Below, piece after piece: positions 6,889 to 14,015 of a stretch of 17,275 nucleotides of DNA. Every line of letters begins with the position of its first letter. The first letter of the stretch is position 1. Made by a program: the position numbers and the translations under genes. Source of the stretch: Porphyromonadaceae bacterium. Its GTDB lineage: Bacteria > Bacteroidota > Bacteroidia > Bacteroidales > Paludibacteraceae. The DNA lies in NCBI GenBank assembly GCA_905372605.1, contig CAJPPQ010000011.1:1-17275 (forward strand), written 5' to 3'. A model generated the notes under the pieces. That model was not told the origin of the DNA. It saw only the letters and a list, made by a program, of their open reading frames with translations, and searched no databases.

Positions 6889-7236
6889 ATGCAAATCAAT
6901 GTATTGAAGTCTAAGATACACAGAGCCACCGTAACGGAAGCCAACCTTAACTACATCGGGAGTATCACTATCGATGAGGCTCTAATGGAAGCCTCGGGTA
7001 TATATGAATATGAGAAAGTAGCTGTAGTCGATGTTACCAATGGTGCTAGGCTCGAGACTTACGCCATATGTGGCGAACGCTATTCGGGAGTAATCTGCCT
7101 CAACGGTGCAGCCGCTCACCTTATGCACAAAGGCGATATCGTGATTATAATGGCCTACACATGGATAGAACACTCTGAGACAGCAGGCTTTACTCCTAAA
7201 GTCATTTTCCCTCAGGAAGTTACGAATAAAATATAG
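6889..7236 (+). CDS. panD: Aspartate 1-decarboxylase (pyruvoyl enzyme)
   Basis: PanD decarboxylates L-aspartate to beta-alanine for pantothenate and coenzyme A. The proenzyme cleaves itself between Gly24 and Ser25 to create the pyruvoyl cofactor. Starting at the ATG at 6889 ([13 protein letters not shown]) gives 115 residues and places G24-S25 in YIGSITID exactly as in characterised PanD, along with K9, R54, T57, Y58 and N72. An in-frame ATG at 6826 lies inside pdxA and would add an unconserved 21 residues, so it is rejected. The gene follows pdxA by 37 nt with no intervening promoter match. No panB or panC is in the window. Confidence 0.96.
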   Translation: MQINVLKSKIHRATVTEANLNYIGSITIDEALMEASGIYEYEKVAVVDVTNGARLETYAICGERYSGVICLNGAAAHLMHKGDIVIIMAYTWIEHSETAGFTPKVIFPQEVTNKI

Positions 7237-7272
7237 CTTGTCTAACAAAATTAAGAATATAAATCATCTCGA

Positions 7273-7302
7273 TTGAGAAGTAGAAAATAATTTTTATCTT
7301 TG
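7273..7302 (+). promoter_or_regulatory. recA promoter
   Basis: TTG (7273-7275) and TATCTTTG (7295-7302) are separated by 19 nt, and the -7 is followed by CAC. The recA ATG is 28 nt downstream. I saw no obvious LexA-type dyad in the 94-nt interval, so SOS control is not supported by this sequence. Confidence 0.65.
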
Positions 7303-7330
7303 CACTTGACAATTTTAAAAAACTAATAGT

Positions 7331-8356
7331 ATGAGTACTCAAAATAATAACGCAACACCACCCGCCGAAAAACTAAAAGCCTTGCAGTTGGCGATGGATA
7401 AGATAGAAAAAGACCACGGCAAAGGTACTATAATGAAACTTGGCGACAACAACATCGAGCACGTAAGCGTCATACCTACAGGCTCTATCGGTCTCAATGC
7501 CGCTTTAGGCGTGGGAGGCTATCCGCGTGGAAGAATCATCGAAATATACGGACCCGAATCGAGCGGTAAGACTACACTTGCCATACATGCTATAGCCGAA
7601 GCACAGAAGGCAGGAGGCATAGCAGCGATAATCGACGCCGAACATGCGTTCGATAGGTTCTATGCTCAAAGTCTTGGCGTCGACGTCGACAACCTGCTTA
7701 TCTCTCAGCCCGATTCGGGAGAGCAGGCTCTCGAAATAGCAGACCAACTGATTCGCTCTTCGGCACTGGATATCCTTGTGGTAGACTCTGTTGCGGCTCT
7801 TACTCCCAAAGCCGAACTCGAAGGCGATATGGGTGAAAATAAAGTGGGGTTGCAAGCCCGACTGATGTCGCAAGCTCTGCGTAAACTTACAGCATCGATA
7901 TCTCGCACAAACACTACATGCATATTTATCAATCAGTTACGAGAAAAAATAGGAGTTATGTTTGGATCGCCCGAGACCACTACCGGCGGAAATGCTCTAA
8001 AGTTCTACTCCTCGGTACGCTTGGATATTCGCCGTATAGGACCTATCAAAGACGGTGAGAATCAGATTGGTAATGAGACACGAGTAAAGGTGGTAAAGAA
8101 TAAAGTTTCTCCTCCGTTCCGCAAGGCAGAGTTTGATATAATGTTCGGTCACGGTATATCGCGTAGTGGAGAAATCATAGATTTGGGCGTCGACTTCGAC
8201 ATTATCAAAAAGAGCGGTTCGTGGTTTTCGTACGGCGATAGTAAGTTGGCACAGGGTCGCGATGCCTCTAAAAAGATAATCGAAGACAATCCCGAACTCG
8301 CTAAAGAGATCGAAGACAAGATAATGGAAAAACTAAAGGACAATATTATCAGATAA
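7331..8356 (+). CDS. recA: RecA recombinase
   Basis: RecA polymerises on single-stranded DNA, pairs homologous duplexes with ATP hydrolysis, and stimulates LexA-type self-cleavage where such repressors exist. The 341 residues are normal and uninterrupted, with no intein. Walker A is GPESSGKT (74-81), Walker B is the [12 protein letters not shown] strand, and the DNA-binding loop regions include [21 protein letters not shown] and [19 protein letters not shown]. The [10 protein letters not shown] stretch belongs to the core. The C-terminus is acidic/basic ([17 protein letters not shown]), as is typical. It is transcribed alone, from its own promoter, ahead of greA on the same strand. Confidence 0.98.
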   Translation: MSTQNNNATPPAEKLKALQLAMDKIEKDHGKGTIMKLGDNNIEHVSVIPTGSIGLNAALGVGGYPRGRIIEIYGPESSGKTTLAIHAIAEAQKAGGIAAIIDAEHAFDRFYAQSLGVDVDNLLISQPDSGEQALEIADQLIRSSALDILVVDSVAALTPKAELEGDMGENKVGLQARLMSQALRKLTASISRTNTTCIFINQLREKIGVMFGSPETTTGGNALKFYSSVRLDIRRIGPIKDGENQIGNETRVKVVKNKVSPPFRKAEFDIMFGHGISRSGEIIDLGVDFDIIKKSGSWFSYGDSKLAQGRDASKKIIEDNPELAKEIEDKIMEKLKDNIIR

Positions 8357-8359
8357 ATA

Positions 8360-8389
8360 TTTGGATGTCCGATTTTTTTTGTACCTTTG
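8360..8389 (+). promoter_or_regulatory. Promoter of greA-HIT
   Basis: TTTG (8360-8363) and TACCTTTG (8382-8389) are separated by 18 nt. The greA ATG lies 143 nt after the -7 element, far more than the 22-42 nt seen for the other genes here. This leaves a leader of about 135 nt with a strong hairpin. Confidence 0.55.
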
Positions 8390-8459
8390 TATTATATATA
8401 AGTATACGAAGTCAAATAATGTAGAATCGTTTTTGAGTTAATTTGGATATAGAGATGAT

Positions 8460-8505
8460 GAGAGTTTCGGCTCATAGCCGAGATTCTTGTTGTTTTCATT
8501 TTTTT
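8460..8505 (+). terminator. Terminator/attenuator hairpin in the greA leader
   Basis: GAGAGTTTCGGCT (8460-8472) pairs over 13 positions (three G-U) with AGCCGAGATTCTT (8476-8488) around a CAT loop. It is followed at once by a T-rich tract (8488-8505) that ends in seven T. It sits between the greA promoter and ATG, with the stem ending 44 nt before the ATG. It could terminate recA read-through, attenuate greA, or release a leader RNA of about 95 nt. Confidence 0.6.
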
Positions 8506-8532
8506 ACTGACAAAATAAAATTATTACAAGAT

Positions 8533-9003
8533 ATGGCAATAGTTTATATGACAGAAGAGGGCTATAAAAAATTAGCCGATGAGATAGTACAACTGGAGGC
8601 AGTCGACCGCAAAGCTATTTCGGCACAGATAGCTGAGGCTCGCGATAAAGGCGACTTGTCTGAGAATGCTGAGTACGACGCAGCAAAAGAGGCTCAGGGA
8701 ATGCTCGAAATGAAAATATCTCAGATGAAAGAGACTCTGGCAAACGCACGAATAATCGACGAGAGTAAGCTGAAAACAGATAAAGTACAAATACTCAATA
8801 CTATAAAAGTGAAGAATTTAAATAATAATCAGGAAATGAGTTATACGCTTGTATCTGAAAACGAAGCAAATATCCGTCAGGGTAAACTTGCTATAAATAC
8901 TCCTATCGGTCAGGGACTTTTGGGCAAAAAAGTAGGCGAAGTAGCCGAGATAGTAGTTCCTGCCGGTGTGTTACGTTTGGAGGTAATAGATATTTCCCTG
9001 TAG
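8533..9003 (+). CDS. greA: Transcription elongation factor GreA
   Basis: GreA enters the RNA polymerase secondary channel and stimulates transcript cleavage in backtracked complexes. The ATG at 8533 gives MAIVYMTEEGYKKL and 156 residues, the family length; an in-frame TTG at 8443 would add 30 unconserved residues across the leader hairpin. Residues 1-75 form the antiparallel coiled coil, with the acidic tip residues D41 and E44 in GDLSENAEYDAAKE. Residues about 80-156 form the FKBP-like C-terminal domain with GQGLLGKKVGEVAEI. The HIT gene follows after 26 nt. A long leader with a terminator-like hairpin suggests leader-level control. Confidence 0.96.
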   Translation: MAIVYMTEEGYKKLADEIVQLEAVDRKAISAQIAEARDKGDLSENAEYDAAKEAQGMLEMKISQMKETLANARIIDESKLKTDKVQILNTIKVKNLNNNQEMSYTLVSENEANIRQGKLAINTPIGQGLLGKKVGEVAEIVVPAGVLRLEVIDISL

Positions 9004-9029
9004 TTTAATCAATAATATCACATATAGAT

Positions 9030-9428
9030 ATGACTGTATTTTCGAAAATCGTAGCAGGTGAGATTCCCTGCTACAAGGTAGCCGAAGACGAAAATTTTCT
9101 GGCATTTCTCGATATAAATCCTCTTGTAGAGGGGCATACTCTCGTGATCCCCAAGAAAGAGGTAGACTATATCTTTGATTTGGACTCAGATACATATAGC
9201 GGGCTCATGGCATTTGCTCGTAAGGTAGCGAAAGCTATAAAATCGACAATAGATTGTAAAAGGGTAGGAGTAGCAGTTTTGGGGATGGAGGTACCGCATG
9301 CACATATTCATCTGGTTCCACTCCGAAAAGAGTCGGATTTGAACTTTTCTAATCCCAAAATAGAACTCACAAACGACAATATGAACAAGATTGCCAATAA
9401 AATTTCGAGTAAAGTAGTTGATTTCTAA
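9030..9428 (+). CDS. HIT family nucleotide-binding hydrolase
   Basis: A 132-residue histidine-triad protein. It begins with the classic TVFSKIVAGEIPCYKVAED, has the FLDINPLVEGHTLVIPKKEVD segment (27-46) and carries the catalytic triad HAHIHLVP (H90, H92, H94). Members (Hint/YcfF-like) hydrolyse phosphoramidate or adenylated compounds such as AMP-lysine or AMP-NH2 in the cytosol; the substrate cannot be told from sequence. It lies 26 nt after greA and is almost certainly in the same transcript, a neighbour relation common in Bacteroidota. No promoter or hairpin lies between them. Confidence 0.93.
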   Translation: MTVFSKIVAGEIPCYKVAEDENFLAFLDINPLVEGHTLVIPKKEVDYIFDLDSDTYSGLMAFARKVAKAIKSTIDCKRVGVAVLGMEVPHAHIHLVPLRKESDLNFSNPKIELTNDNMNKIANKISSKVVDF

Positions 9429-9454
9429 AGAAGAAATTTTTTTTCGAAAAAGTA

Positions 9455-9484
9455 TTGCGGATTAGAAAAAATGTAGTACTTTTG
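9455..9484 (+). promoter_or_regulatory. tRNA-Asn promoter
   Basis: TTG (9455-9457) and TACTTTTG (9477-9484) are separated by 19 nt, and the -7 is followed by CAC. The mature tRNA begins 68 nt downstream. Confidence 0.6.
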
Positions 9485-9552
9485 CACGTAATTCAGATGA
9501 GAAGTTTTTTGTTTCATAATCAAAAGGTTTTTAAAGGTTAATAATTAATGAT

Positions 9553-9626
9553 TCTTCCTTAGCTCAGTTGGTTAGAGCATCTGACTGTTAATCAGAGGGT
9601 CCTTGGTTCAAGTCCAAGAGGGAGAG
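9553..9626 (+). tRNA. tRNA-Asn (anticodon GTT)
   Basis: A full cloverleaf can be drawn by eye. The acceptor stem TCTTCCT pairs with AGGGAGA (one G-U pair), followed by the discriminator G73 expected for Asn. The D-arm starts GCTC. The anticodon stem TCTGA/TCAGA holds the loop CTGTTAA with anticodon GTT at 9587-9589. The T-stem CTTGG/CCAAG holds the loop TTCAAGT. The CCA end is not encoded. Confidence 0.96.
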
Positions 9627-9664
9627 CAAAAAGAGCGACATCAAATCGCTCTTTTTGTTTTTTA
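9627..9664. terminator. Bidirectional terminator between tRNA-Asn and murD
   Basis: CAAAAAGAGCGA (9627-9638) and TCGCTCTTTTTG (9646-9657) form a perfect 12-bp stem with a 7-nt loop, then a further T run. It starts right after the tRNA discriminator base and lies 22 nt past the convergent murD stop. The A-rich 5' arm gives a U tract for minus-strand transcripts too. Confidence 0.85.
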
Positions 9665-9686
9665 TGGATATCGGAGTACGTCGTTA

Positions 9687-11102
9687 CTACGATTTTTTCA
9701 TCTCCAATACAGCTTGTTTAAACTGGTCGCCTCTATCTTCGTAATTGTTGAAGAGGTCGAAGCTTGCACAGCAAGGCGAAAGTAGCACCGTATCACCTGC
9801 CTGTGCCGCATTGGAAGCCAAGCAGATAGCCTCTTTCATCGACCGAGCTTCGTGATACGGAATTTTTTCACCGCCGACCGTACGGTAGTGCTCGAAAAAC
9901 TTTATTAGCTTGCTATTATCTACTCCGAGAAAAACGAGCGAACGCACTTTCTGTCGGACAAGTTCGTCTATTTCAGCATAATCGTTTCCCTTATCGGTGC
10001 CGCCAAGTATGAGTATGGTAGGAGTCTTCATACTTTGCAGAGCATACCAACAAGAATTGACGTTAGTCGCCTTAGAATCATTGATATAGCGTACTCCGTC
10101 GACGGTAGCGACATACTCCATACGGTGTTCGACCCCTTCGAATGTCGCTAAGGCTCTACAAAGATTAGCACCCTCTACACCAACCAATTGAGCGGCAATA
10201 GCTGCTGCCATAGAGTTGTAAATATTGTGTGTACCTTTGATAGCAAGACTCTCGATAGGTATATCGACAAAATGGCTGTGGCTCGGCGTCTGTATCACAA
10301 TATTATCTTTATCGTCTACAAAAGCGAAATTCTTTACGCCCGATGTTGTAGTCCGATTCAGGTCGAAAGTCAACATTATAGAGACAATATTACGCTTCGA
10401 TATCTCCGCTGCAACAATCGGGTCGCTTGCCCAGAAAATAAAGTAGTTAGACTCTGTTTGGTTCTGTAATATTCTGAATTTGGAGTCGATATAATTCTGA
10501 AACTTATATTCGTATCGGTCTAAGTGGTCGGGAGTAATATTGGTAATGATAGCAATATCGGCTCTAAAGTCGTACATATCATCGAGCTGGAAGCTGCTTA
10601 TTTCCAATACATAATAGTCGAAATCAGCCTCCGCTATCTGCAAAGCGAAACTTTTCCCGATATTGCCGGCAAGTCCAACGTTCAGTCCTGCGCTTTTCAG
10701 TATATGATAAATGAGCGTCGTAGTGGTGGTTTTGCCATTAGAGCCTGTTATACAGATAGTTTTCGCATTCGTATATCGAGAGGCAAACTCTATCTCGGAT
10801 ATAACTTTGATATTTTTAGCACGTATAGCCTTTATTATAGGAGACTTTTCGGGTATTCCCGGACTTTTTACCACCTCTATAGAGTGCTCTGTGTCTGACG
10901 TTCGGTCTATTATATCATATACTTTGTCGTGAGCTTTTTCTTCAAAACAGATACCTTTGTTTATCAATATGTTGCGGTATTGGTCTTTTATGCTTCCAAA
11001 GTCGGATACCAATACATTGAATCCTTTCTTTTGGGCTAATATTGCCGACCCGATGCCACTTTCGCCCGCTCCGAGCACTATTATCATTTTCTTGCTGTCC
11101 AT
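9687..11102 (-). CDS. murD: UDP-N-acetylmuramoyl-L-alanine--D-glutamate ligase
   Basis: MurD adds D-glutamate to UDP-MurNAc-L-Ala in the cytoplasmic phase of peptidoglycan synthesis, using ATP. The 471 residues fit the family. The N-terminal Rossmann-like domain starts IIVLGAGESGIGSA (7-20). The Mur-ligase ATP loop is GSNGKTTTT (120-128). NITPDHLDRY, GTHNIYNSMAA and FEGVEHRMEY are Mur-ligase signatures, and YINDSKATN plus ILGGTDKGND are the MurD-type C-terminal motifs. Unlike the usual arrangement, it is not inside a division and cell-wall cluster: a tRNA lies on one side and a divergent rhomboid gene on the other. Confidence 0.96.
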   Translation of the reverse strand: MDSKKMIIVLGAGESGIGSAILAQKKGFNVLVSDFGSIKDQYRNILINKGICFEEKAHDKVYDIIDRTSDTEHSIEVVKSPGIPEKSPIIKAIRAKNIKVISEIEFASRYTNAKTICITGSNGKTTTTTLIYHILKSAGLNVGLAGNIGKSFALQIAEADFDYYVLEISSFQLDDMYDFRADIAIITNITPDHLDRYEYKFQNYIDSKFRILQNQTESNYFIFWASDPIVAAEISKRNIVSIMLTFDLNRTTTSGVKNFAFVDDKDNIVIQTPSHSHFVDIPIESLAIKGTHNIYNSMAAAIAAQLVGVEGANLCRALATFEGVEHRMEYVATVDGVRYINDSKATNVNSCWYALQSMKTPTILILGGTDKGNDYAEIDELVRQKVRSLVFLGVDNSKLIKFFEHYRTVGGEKIPYHEARSMKEAICLASNAAQAGDTVLLSPCCASFDLFNNYEDRGDQFKQAVLEMKKS

Positions 11103-11132
11103 CTTAATCGTTGTGCTTAAACAAAAATCTCA

Positions 11133-11140
11133 CAAAGGTA
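11133..11140 (-). promoter_or_regulatory. Predicted -7 element for murD
   Basis: The minus strand reads TACCTTTG, matching TAnnTTTG, and ends 30 nt before the murD ATG. No -33 at ideal spacing was seen. Confidence 0.5.
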
Positions 11141-11257
11141 CTGATATTTTGGTATTTGTTGGCAATTCAATTGTAAAAAACATACGATAGCCCATAAAAA
11201 ACGGGCTGAATCTTGTTGAAATAGGCTTAGACAAAGTATTTTCACCGAAAAATGTAC

Positions 11258-11265
11258 TAACTTTG
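11258..11265 (+). promoter_or_regulatory. Predicted -7 element for the rhomboid gene
   Basis: TAACTTTG matches TAnnTTTG and ends 22 nt before the rhomboid ATG. No clear -33 was found. Confidence 0.45.
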
Positions 11266-11287
11266 TTCTATAATTTTCTCAGCGATT

Positions 11288-12172
11288 ATGACTCTAAATG
11301 AAATAAAGCATAAGTTTAGTATTTCGAAACCGTATACTCAGCTTATTTACATCAATATAGCGGTTTTTATAATAGTAGCTATTGTAAATATCGTCGTAAC
11401 TCTCGGTTCGTTTCGGTTTGTAGGTTTTAGCGATGTGTTGCAACTCTCATCGGATTTCAGTCTGTTTACAAAACATTTTTGGACGATAATATCGTATATG
11501 TTCGTGCATATAAGCCTATTACATCTGTTTTTCAATATGATATGCTTATATTGGTTCGGGCAATTGTTCTTAATGTCGTTTACAGGTAAGCAATTGATAG
11601 GCATATATATACTTGGCGGCATTCTTGGTGGAGTGGTTTATATGCTGTCGTACAACTATATACCGTTTTTCGAAGGGAAGATTTCGCTTTTGTCGGGAGC
11701 CTCGGCATCGATAATGGCTATTATTGTTGCTACTGCCCTCGATATGCCAAATATGCCGATAAGATTGCTATTGGTAGGTAGCGTGAGACTCAAATGGTTA
11801 GCTGTGATTACAGTACTCATAAGTGTCTTAGGAATAACATCGAACAATGCAGGAGGCGAAATCGCCCATATAGGCGGTGCTTTAGCAGGCTGGCTTTGGT
11901 TTGTGCTATTAAAGAGAAATATAAACATCATAAAACCAATAAACTACATTATCTCTGCGATAGTAAATTTTTTCAGTAGCAAACCGAGATTAAAAAAAGA
12001 TAGAAGACGAGCAAAATATCACTATGTAAAGTCCGACGAACAGTATAATATGGAGCAGAAACAAAACAATAGAAATCTCGATGCTATTCTCGATAAAATA
12101 CGTCAGTCGGGCTACAACTCCCTTACAGAAGACGAAAAAAAACAACTTTTCGATATAAGTCGGAAAATATAA
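11288..12172 (+). CDS. Rhomboid family intramembrane serine protease
   Basis: A 294-residue polytopic inner-membrane protein. The first hydrophobic segment is at about 20-40. HISLLHLFFNM carries the rhomboid H-x3-N motif (H79, N83). The nucleophile is predicted to be S139 in SGASASIMA, and the catalytic partner is H194 in EIAHIGGALAGW. Rhomboids cleave transmembrane segments of other proteins; the substrate here is unknown. Residues about 210-294 form a cytoplasmic basic tail ending in a small helical segment (NLDAILDKIRQSGYNSLTEDEKKQLF), a C-terminal extension common to Bacteroidota rhomboids. The next gene follows after 10 nt, so the two are co-transcribed. Confidence 0.92.
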   Translation: MTLNEIKHKFSISKPYTQLIYINIAVFIIVAIVNIVVTLGSFRFVGFSDVLQLSSDFSLFTKHFWTIISYMFVHISLLHLFFNMICLYWFGQLFLMSFTGKQLIGIYILGGILGGVVYMLSYNYIPFFEGKISLLSGASASIMAIIVATALDMPNMPIRLLLVGSVRLKWLAVITVLISVLGITSNNAGGEIAHIGGALAGWLWFVLLKRNINIIKPINYIISAIVNFFSSKPRLKKDRRRAKYHYVKSDEQYNMEQKQNNRNLDAILDKIRQSGYNSLTEDEKKQLFDISRKI

Positions 12173-12182
12173 TTGTCTCTAA

Positions 12183-13316
12183 ATGAGTGCTTCGAAAACA
12201 AATTTCAAGACAATATTCAGAGCTACAATACGTAATACGGTTTTGTTGGCGAATATCTTTTTTGTCTTACTGTATGTGCTTGGAGTACTGTCGACTATCG
12301 TTTCTCCACAAAAATTACTGTATCTTAGCTATTTTGGTCTGTTTTTCCCTTTTATAGTAGCAGTCAATATCTTTTTTATTGTTTTTTGGATGATAAAGAG
12401 GCGGCGCTATTGGCTTATATCTCTTTGCCTTATCGTATGTACTTTCTACCATGCCAATAATGTATTTACAATTCCGTTCGGGCGACTGTCGAAAAAGAGC
12501 TATAATACAGAGGTAAAACTACTTTCTTATAATATCTCGTCGCTTAGTGAGGTGAAAAAAATCGACGACTTTATAGATTTCATCGACTCCGTATCGCCCG
12601 ATATAGTATGTTTCCAAGAATTCGGTTTTTATCAGAACGACCACAACAAAAACAGGCTCAAAAACGCTATGAAAAAGCGTTTCCCATTCTCTCATATATG
12701 GTACAAAAATCAGACAAAAAACTATTCGTGGGGAGTAGCTACCTTTTCGAAATACCCTATAATCAAGAAAAACAAGATAGATTACGAAAGCCTGTACAAT
12801 ATATCCATATATTCGGATATAGTAATAAATTCGGACACGATACGCCTGATAAACAACCACTTGGAGTCTAATAAATTCACTCTGTCGGACATAAAGCAGT
12901 ACCGCTCGCTCGACGACAATCTCTCGAGCGATAATATCAAAAACATATCGGCTCTCTTATCGCGTAAGATGAGCAAAGCATACAAAATAAGGGCTTCGCA
13001 GGCGATTATTGTGCGTAAAGAAATCGACCGATCGCCTTATAAGACCGTCGTATGCGGAGACTTCAACGACGTGGTAGAATCGTATGTGTATCACAAAATT
13101 AAGGGTAATCTTCGAGACGTTTTTACTGCTACTTCGTGGGGCTACAGATACTCTTTTCGTAAAAACTATATGTTCGTAGGAATAGACCACATCCTGATAG
13201 ACAAAGACTTAATCCCCATATCGCTACATATCGAGCCTAAAACATTTTCAGACCATTATCCTCTTATCGGTATTTGGGGCATAAAACAGACAAAACGGCA
13301 GGCGGAAGAGGGTTGA
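12183..13316 (+). CDS. Membrane-anchored endonuclease/exonuclease/phosphatase family protein
   Basis: A 377-residue protein with three N-terminal membrane segments (about 20-40, 48-71, 77-96) and a C-terminal EEP domain (about 110-370), probably on the periplasmic side. The EEP metal and catalytic residues are present: N117 (LLSYNISS), E146 (CFQEFG), H226 (NNHLES), D293 and N295 (CGDFND), D335-H336 (GIDHIL) and D357-H358 (SDHYPL). The family hydrolyses phosphodiester or phosphomonoester bonds in nucleic acids, lipids or inositides; the membrane anchor and probable outside location argue against DNA repair. It is 10 nt after the rhomboid, a frequent pairing in Bacteroidota, though a functional link is not established from sequence. 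Confidence 0.88.
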   Translation: MSASKTNFKTIFRATIRNTVLLANIFFVLLYVLGVLSTIVSPQKLLYLSYFGLFFPFIVAVNIFFIVFWMIKRRRYWLISLCLIVCTFYHANNVFTIPFGRLSKKSYNTEVKLLSYNISSLSEVKKIDDFIDFIDSVSPDIVCFQEFGFYQNDHNKNRLKNAMKKRFPFSHIWYKNQTKNYSWGVATFSKYPIIKKNKIDYESLYNISIYSDIVINSDTIRLINNHLESNKFTLSDIKQYRSLDDNLSSDNIKNISALLSRKMSKAYKIRASQAIIVRKEIDRSPYKTVVCGDFNDVVESYVYHKIKGNLRDVFTATSWGYRYSFRKNYMFVGIDHILIDKDLIPISLHIEPKTFSDHYPLIGIWGIKQTKRQAEEG

Positions 13317-13424
13317 GTCGGAAATTTTGTCTCTATTCACGTCTCGAATCGTATTGGTATATATTTTGATTATCTATGTGTGTAGAAAAAACATATTTTA
13401 ATCGTAATAAATAACAAAAAAAAT

Positions 13425-13430
13425 AGGAGG
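13425..13430 (+). promoter_or_regulatory. Consensus Shine-Dalgarno site of hsp20
   Basis: AGGAGG lies 9 nt before the hsp20 ATG, within an A-rich leader. No other gene in this window has such a site, and Bacteroidota generally lack them. It fixes the start at 13440. Confidence 0.75.
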
Positions 13431-13439
13431 AACAGAAAA

Positions 13440-13868
13440 ATGACACTTATCAGAAGAAATCAGAATTGGTTACCTAACGTATTCAACGATATGTTCGACA
13501 ATGGTTGGGTAACAAAAACGAGCTCTACGGCTCCCGCTATCAATGTAGTAGAACACAAAGACAGATTTGAGGTCGAAGTAGCAGCTCCGGGTATGTCGAA
13601 AGAGGACTTTTCGGTACGTATCGACGAGGATACAAATCTTGTAATAAGCATGGAAAAGAAGACTGAAGACAAGTTTGAAGACCCCGAAAGTCGATATCTC
13701 AGACGCGAATTTGGTTATTCAAAGTTTATGCAGACGATACTTCTGCCCGACAACGTAGACGAGCAGAAAATCAATGCGAAAATGGAAAACGGCGTATTGC
13801 ACATCAATATTCCGAAGCTTACCGAAGAAGAGGTAAAAAAGGCTCAGCGTCAAATTCAGATATCATAA
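13440..13868 (+). CDS. Small heat shock protein, Hsp20/alpha-crystallin family
   Basis: A 142-residue cytoplasmic holdase chaperone that would bind unfolding proteins without ATP. The N-terminal arm (1-32) includes NWLPNVFNDMFD. The alpha-crystallin domain spans about 33-125, beginning APAINVVEHKDRFEVEVAAPG and ending with the conserved A-x3-NGVL motif (AKMENGVLHI, 113-122). The C-terminal IxI oligomerisation motif is IQI (139-141). It is a single-gene unit with a terminator 32 nt downstream. I found no TAnnTTTG element in the 123-nt upstream interval; only a looser TATATTTTG occurs. Transcription may depend on another sigma factor or a variant promoter. Confidence 0.95.
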   Translation: MTLIRRNQNWLPNVFNDMFDNGWVTKTSSTAPAINVVEHKDRFEVEVAAPGMSKEDFSVRIDEDTNLVISMEKKTEDKFEDPESRYLRREFGYSKFMQTILLPDNVDEQKINAKMENGVLHINIPKLTEEEVKKAQRQIQIS

Positions 13869-13900
13869 CAAAGCGGTTAAAGCCTTAGTACAGACTAATG

Positions 13901-13939
13901 AAAAGGAGATTCCAACTCTACAGACGGAGTCTCTTTTTT
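13901..13939 (+). terminator. Intrinsic terminator after hsp20
   Basis: AAAAGGAGATTCC (13901-13913) pairs with GGAGTCTCTTTTT (13926-13938) over 13 positions with two G-U pairs and a 12-nt loop, ending in six T. Confidence 0.8.
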
Positions 13940-13979
13940 GTATTGCCGTTTGTATGGAGTATAGTTCGATAATTTAGTG

Positions 13980-13987
13980 TACATTTG
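13980..13987 (+). promoter_or_regulatory. Predicted -7 element for the TonB receptor gene
   Basis: TACATTTG followed by CAC matches TAnnTTTG and ends 28 nt before the ATG at 14016. The leader is too short for a cobalamin riboswitch. No -33 at standard spacing was found. Confidence 0.5.
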
Positions 13988-14015
13988 CACGATTTTTTTT
14001 TACAAATAATATTTC

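Noticed and set aside
7237..7330. SOS (LexA) box upstream of recA
   Set aside because: No convincing dyad was seen in the 94-nt interval; only a standard promoter is supported.
8443..8532. N-terminal extension of GreA from a TTG start
   Set aside because: It crosses the leader hairpin and is unlike GreA N-termini; the ATG at 8533 gives the family length.
9603..9785. Plus-strand ORF starting inside tRNA-Asn
   Set aside because: It overlaps the tRNA, its terminator and the end of murD; no domain.
11189..11207. Hairpin AGCCC/GGGCT between murD and the rhomboid gene
   Set aside because: Only 5 bp with a 9-nt loop, no T tract, and it lies between divergent genes where a terminator is not expected.
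13988..14015. Cobalamin riboswitch ahead of the BtuB-like receptor
   Set aside because: The leader from the predicted promoter to the ATG is about 28 nt, and the upstream spacer is occupied by the hsp20 terminator; there is no room for the riboswitch core.
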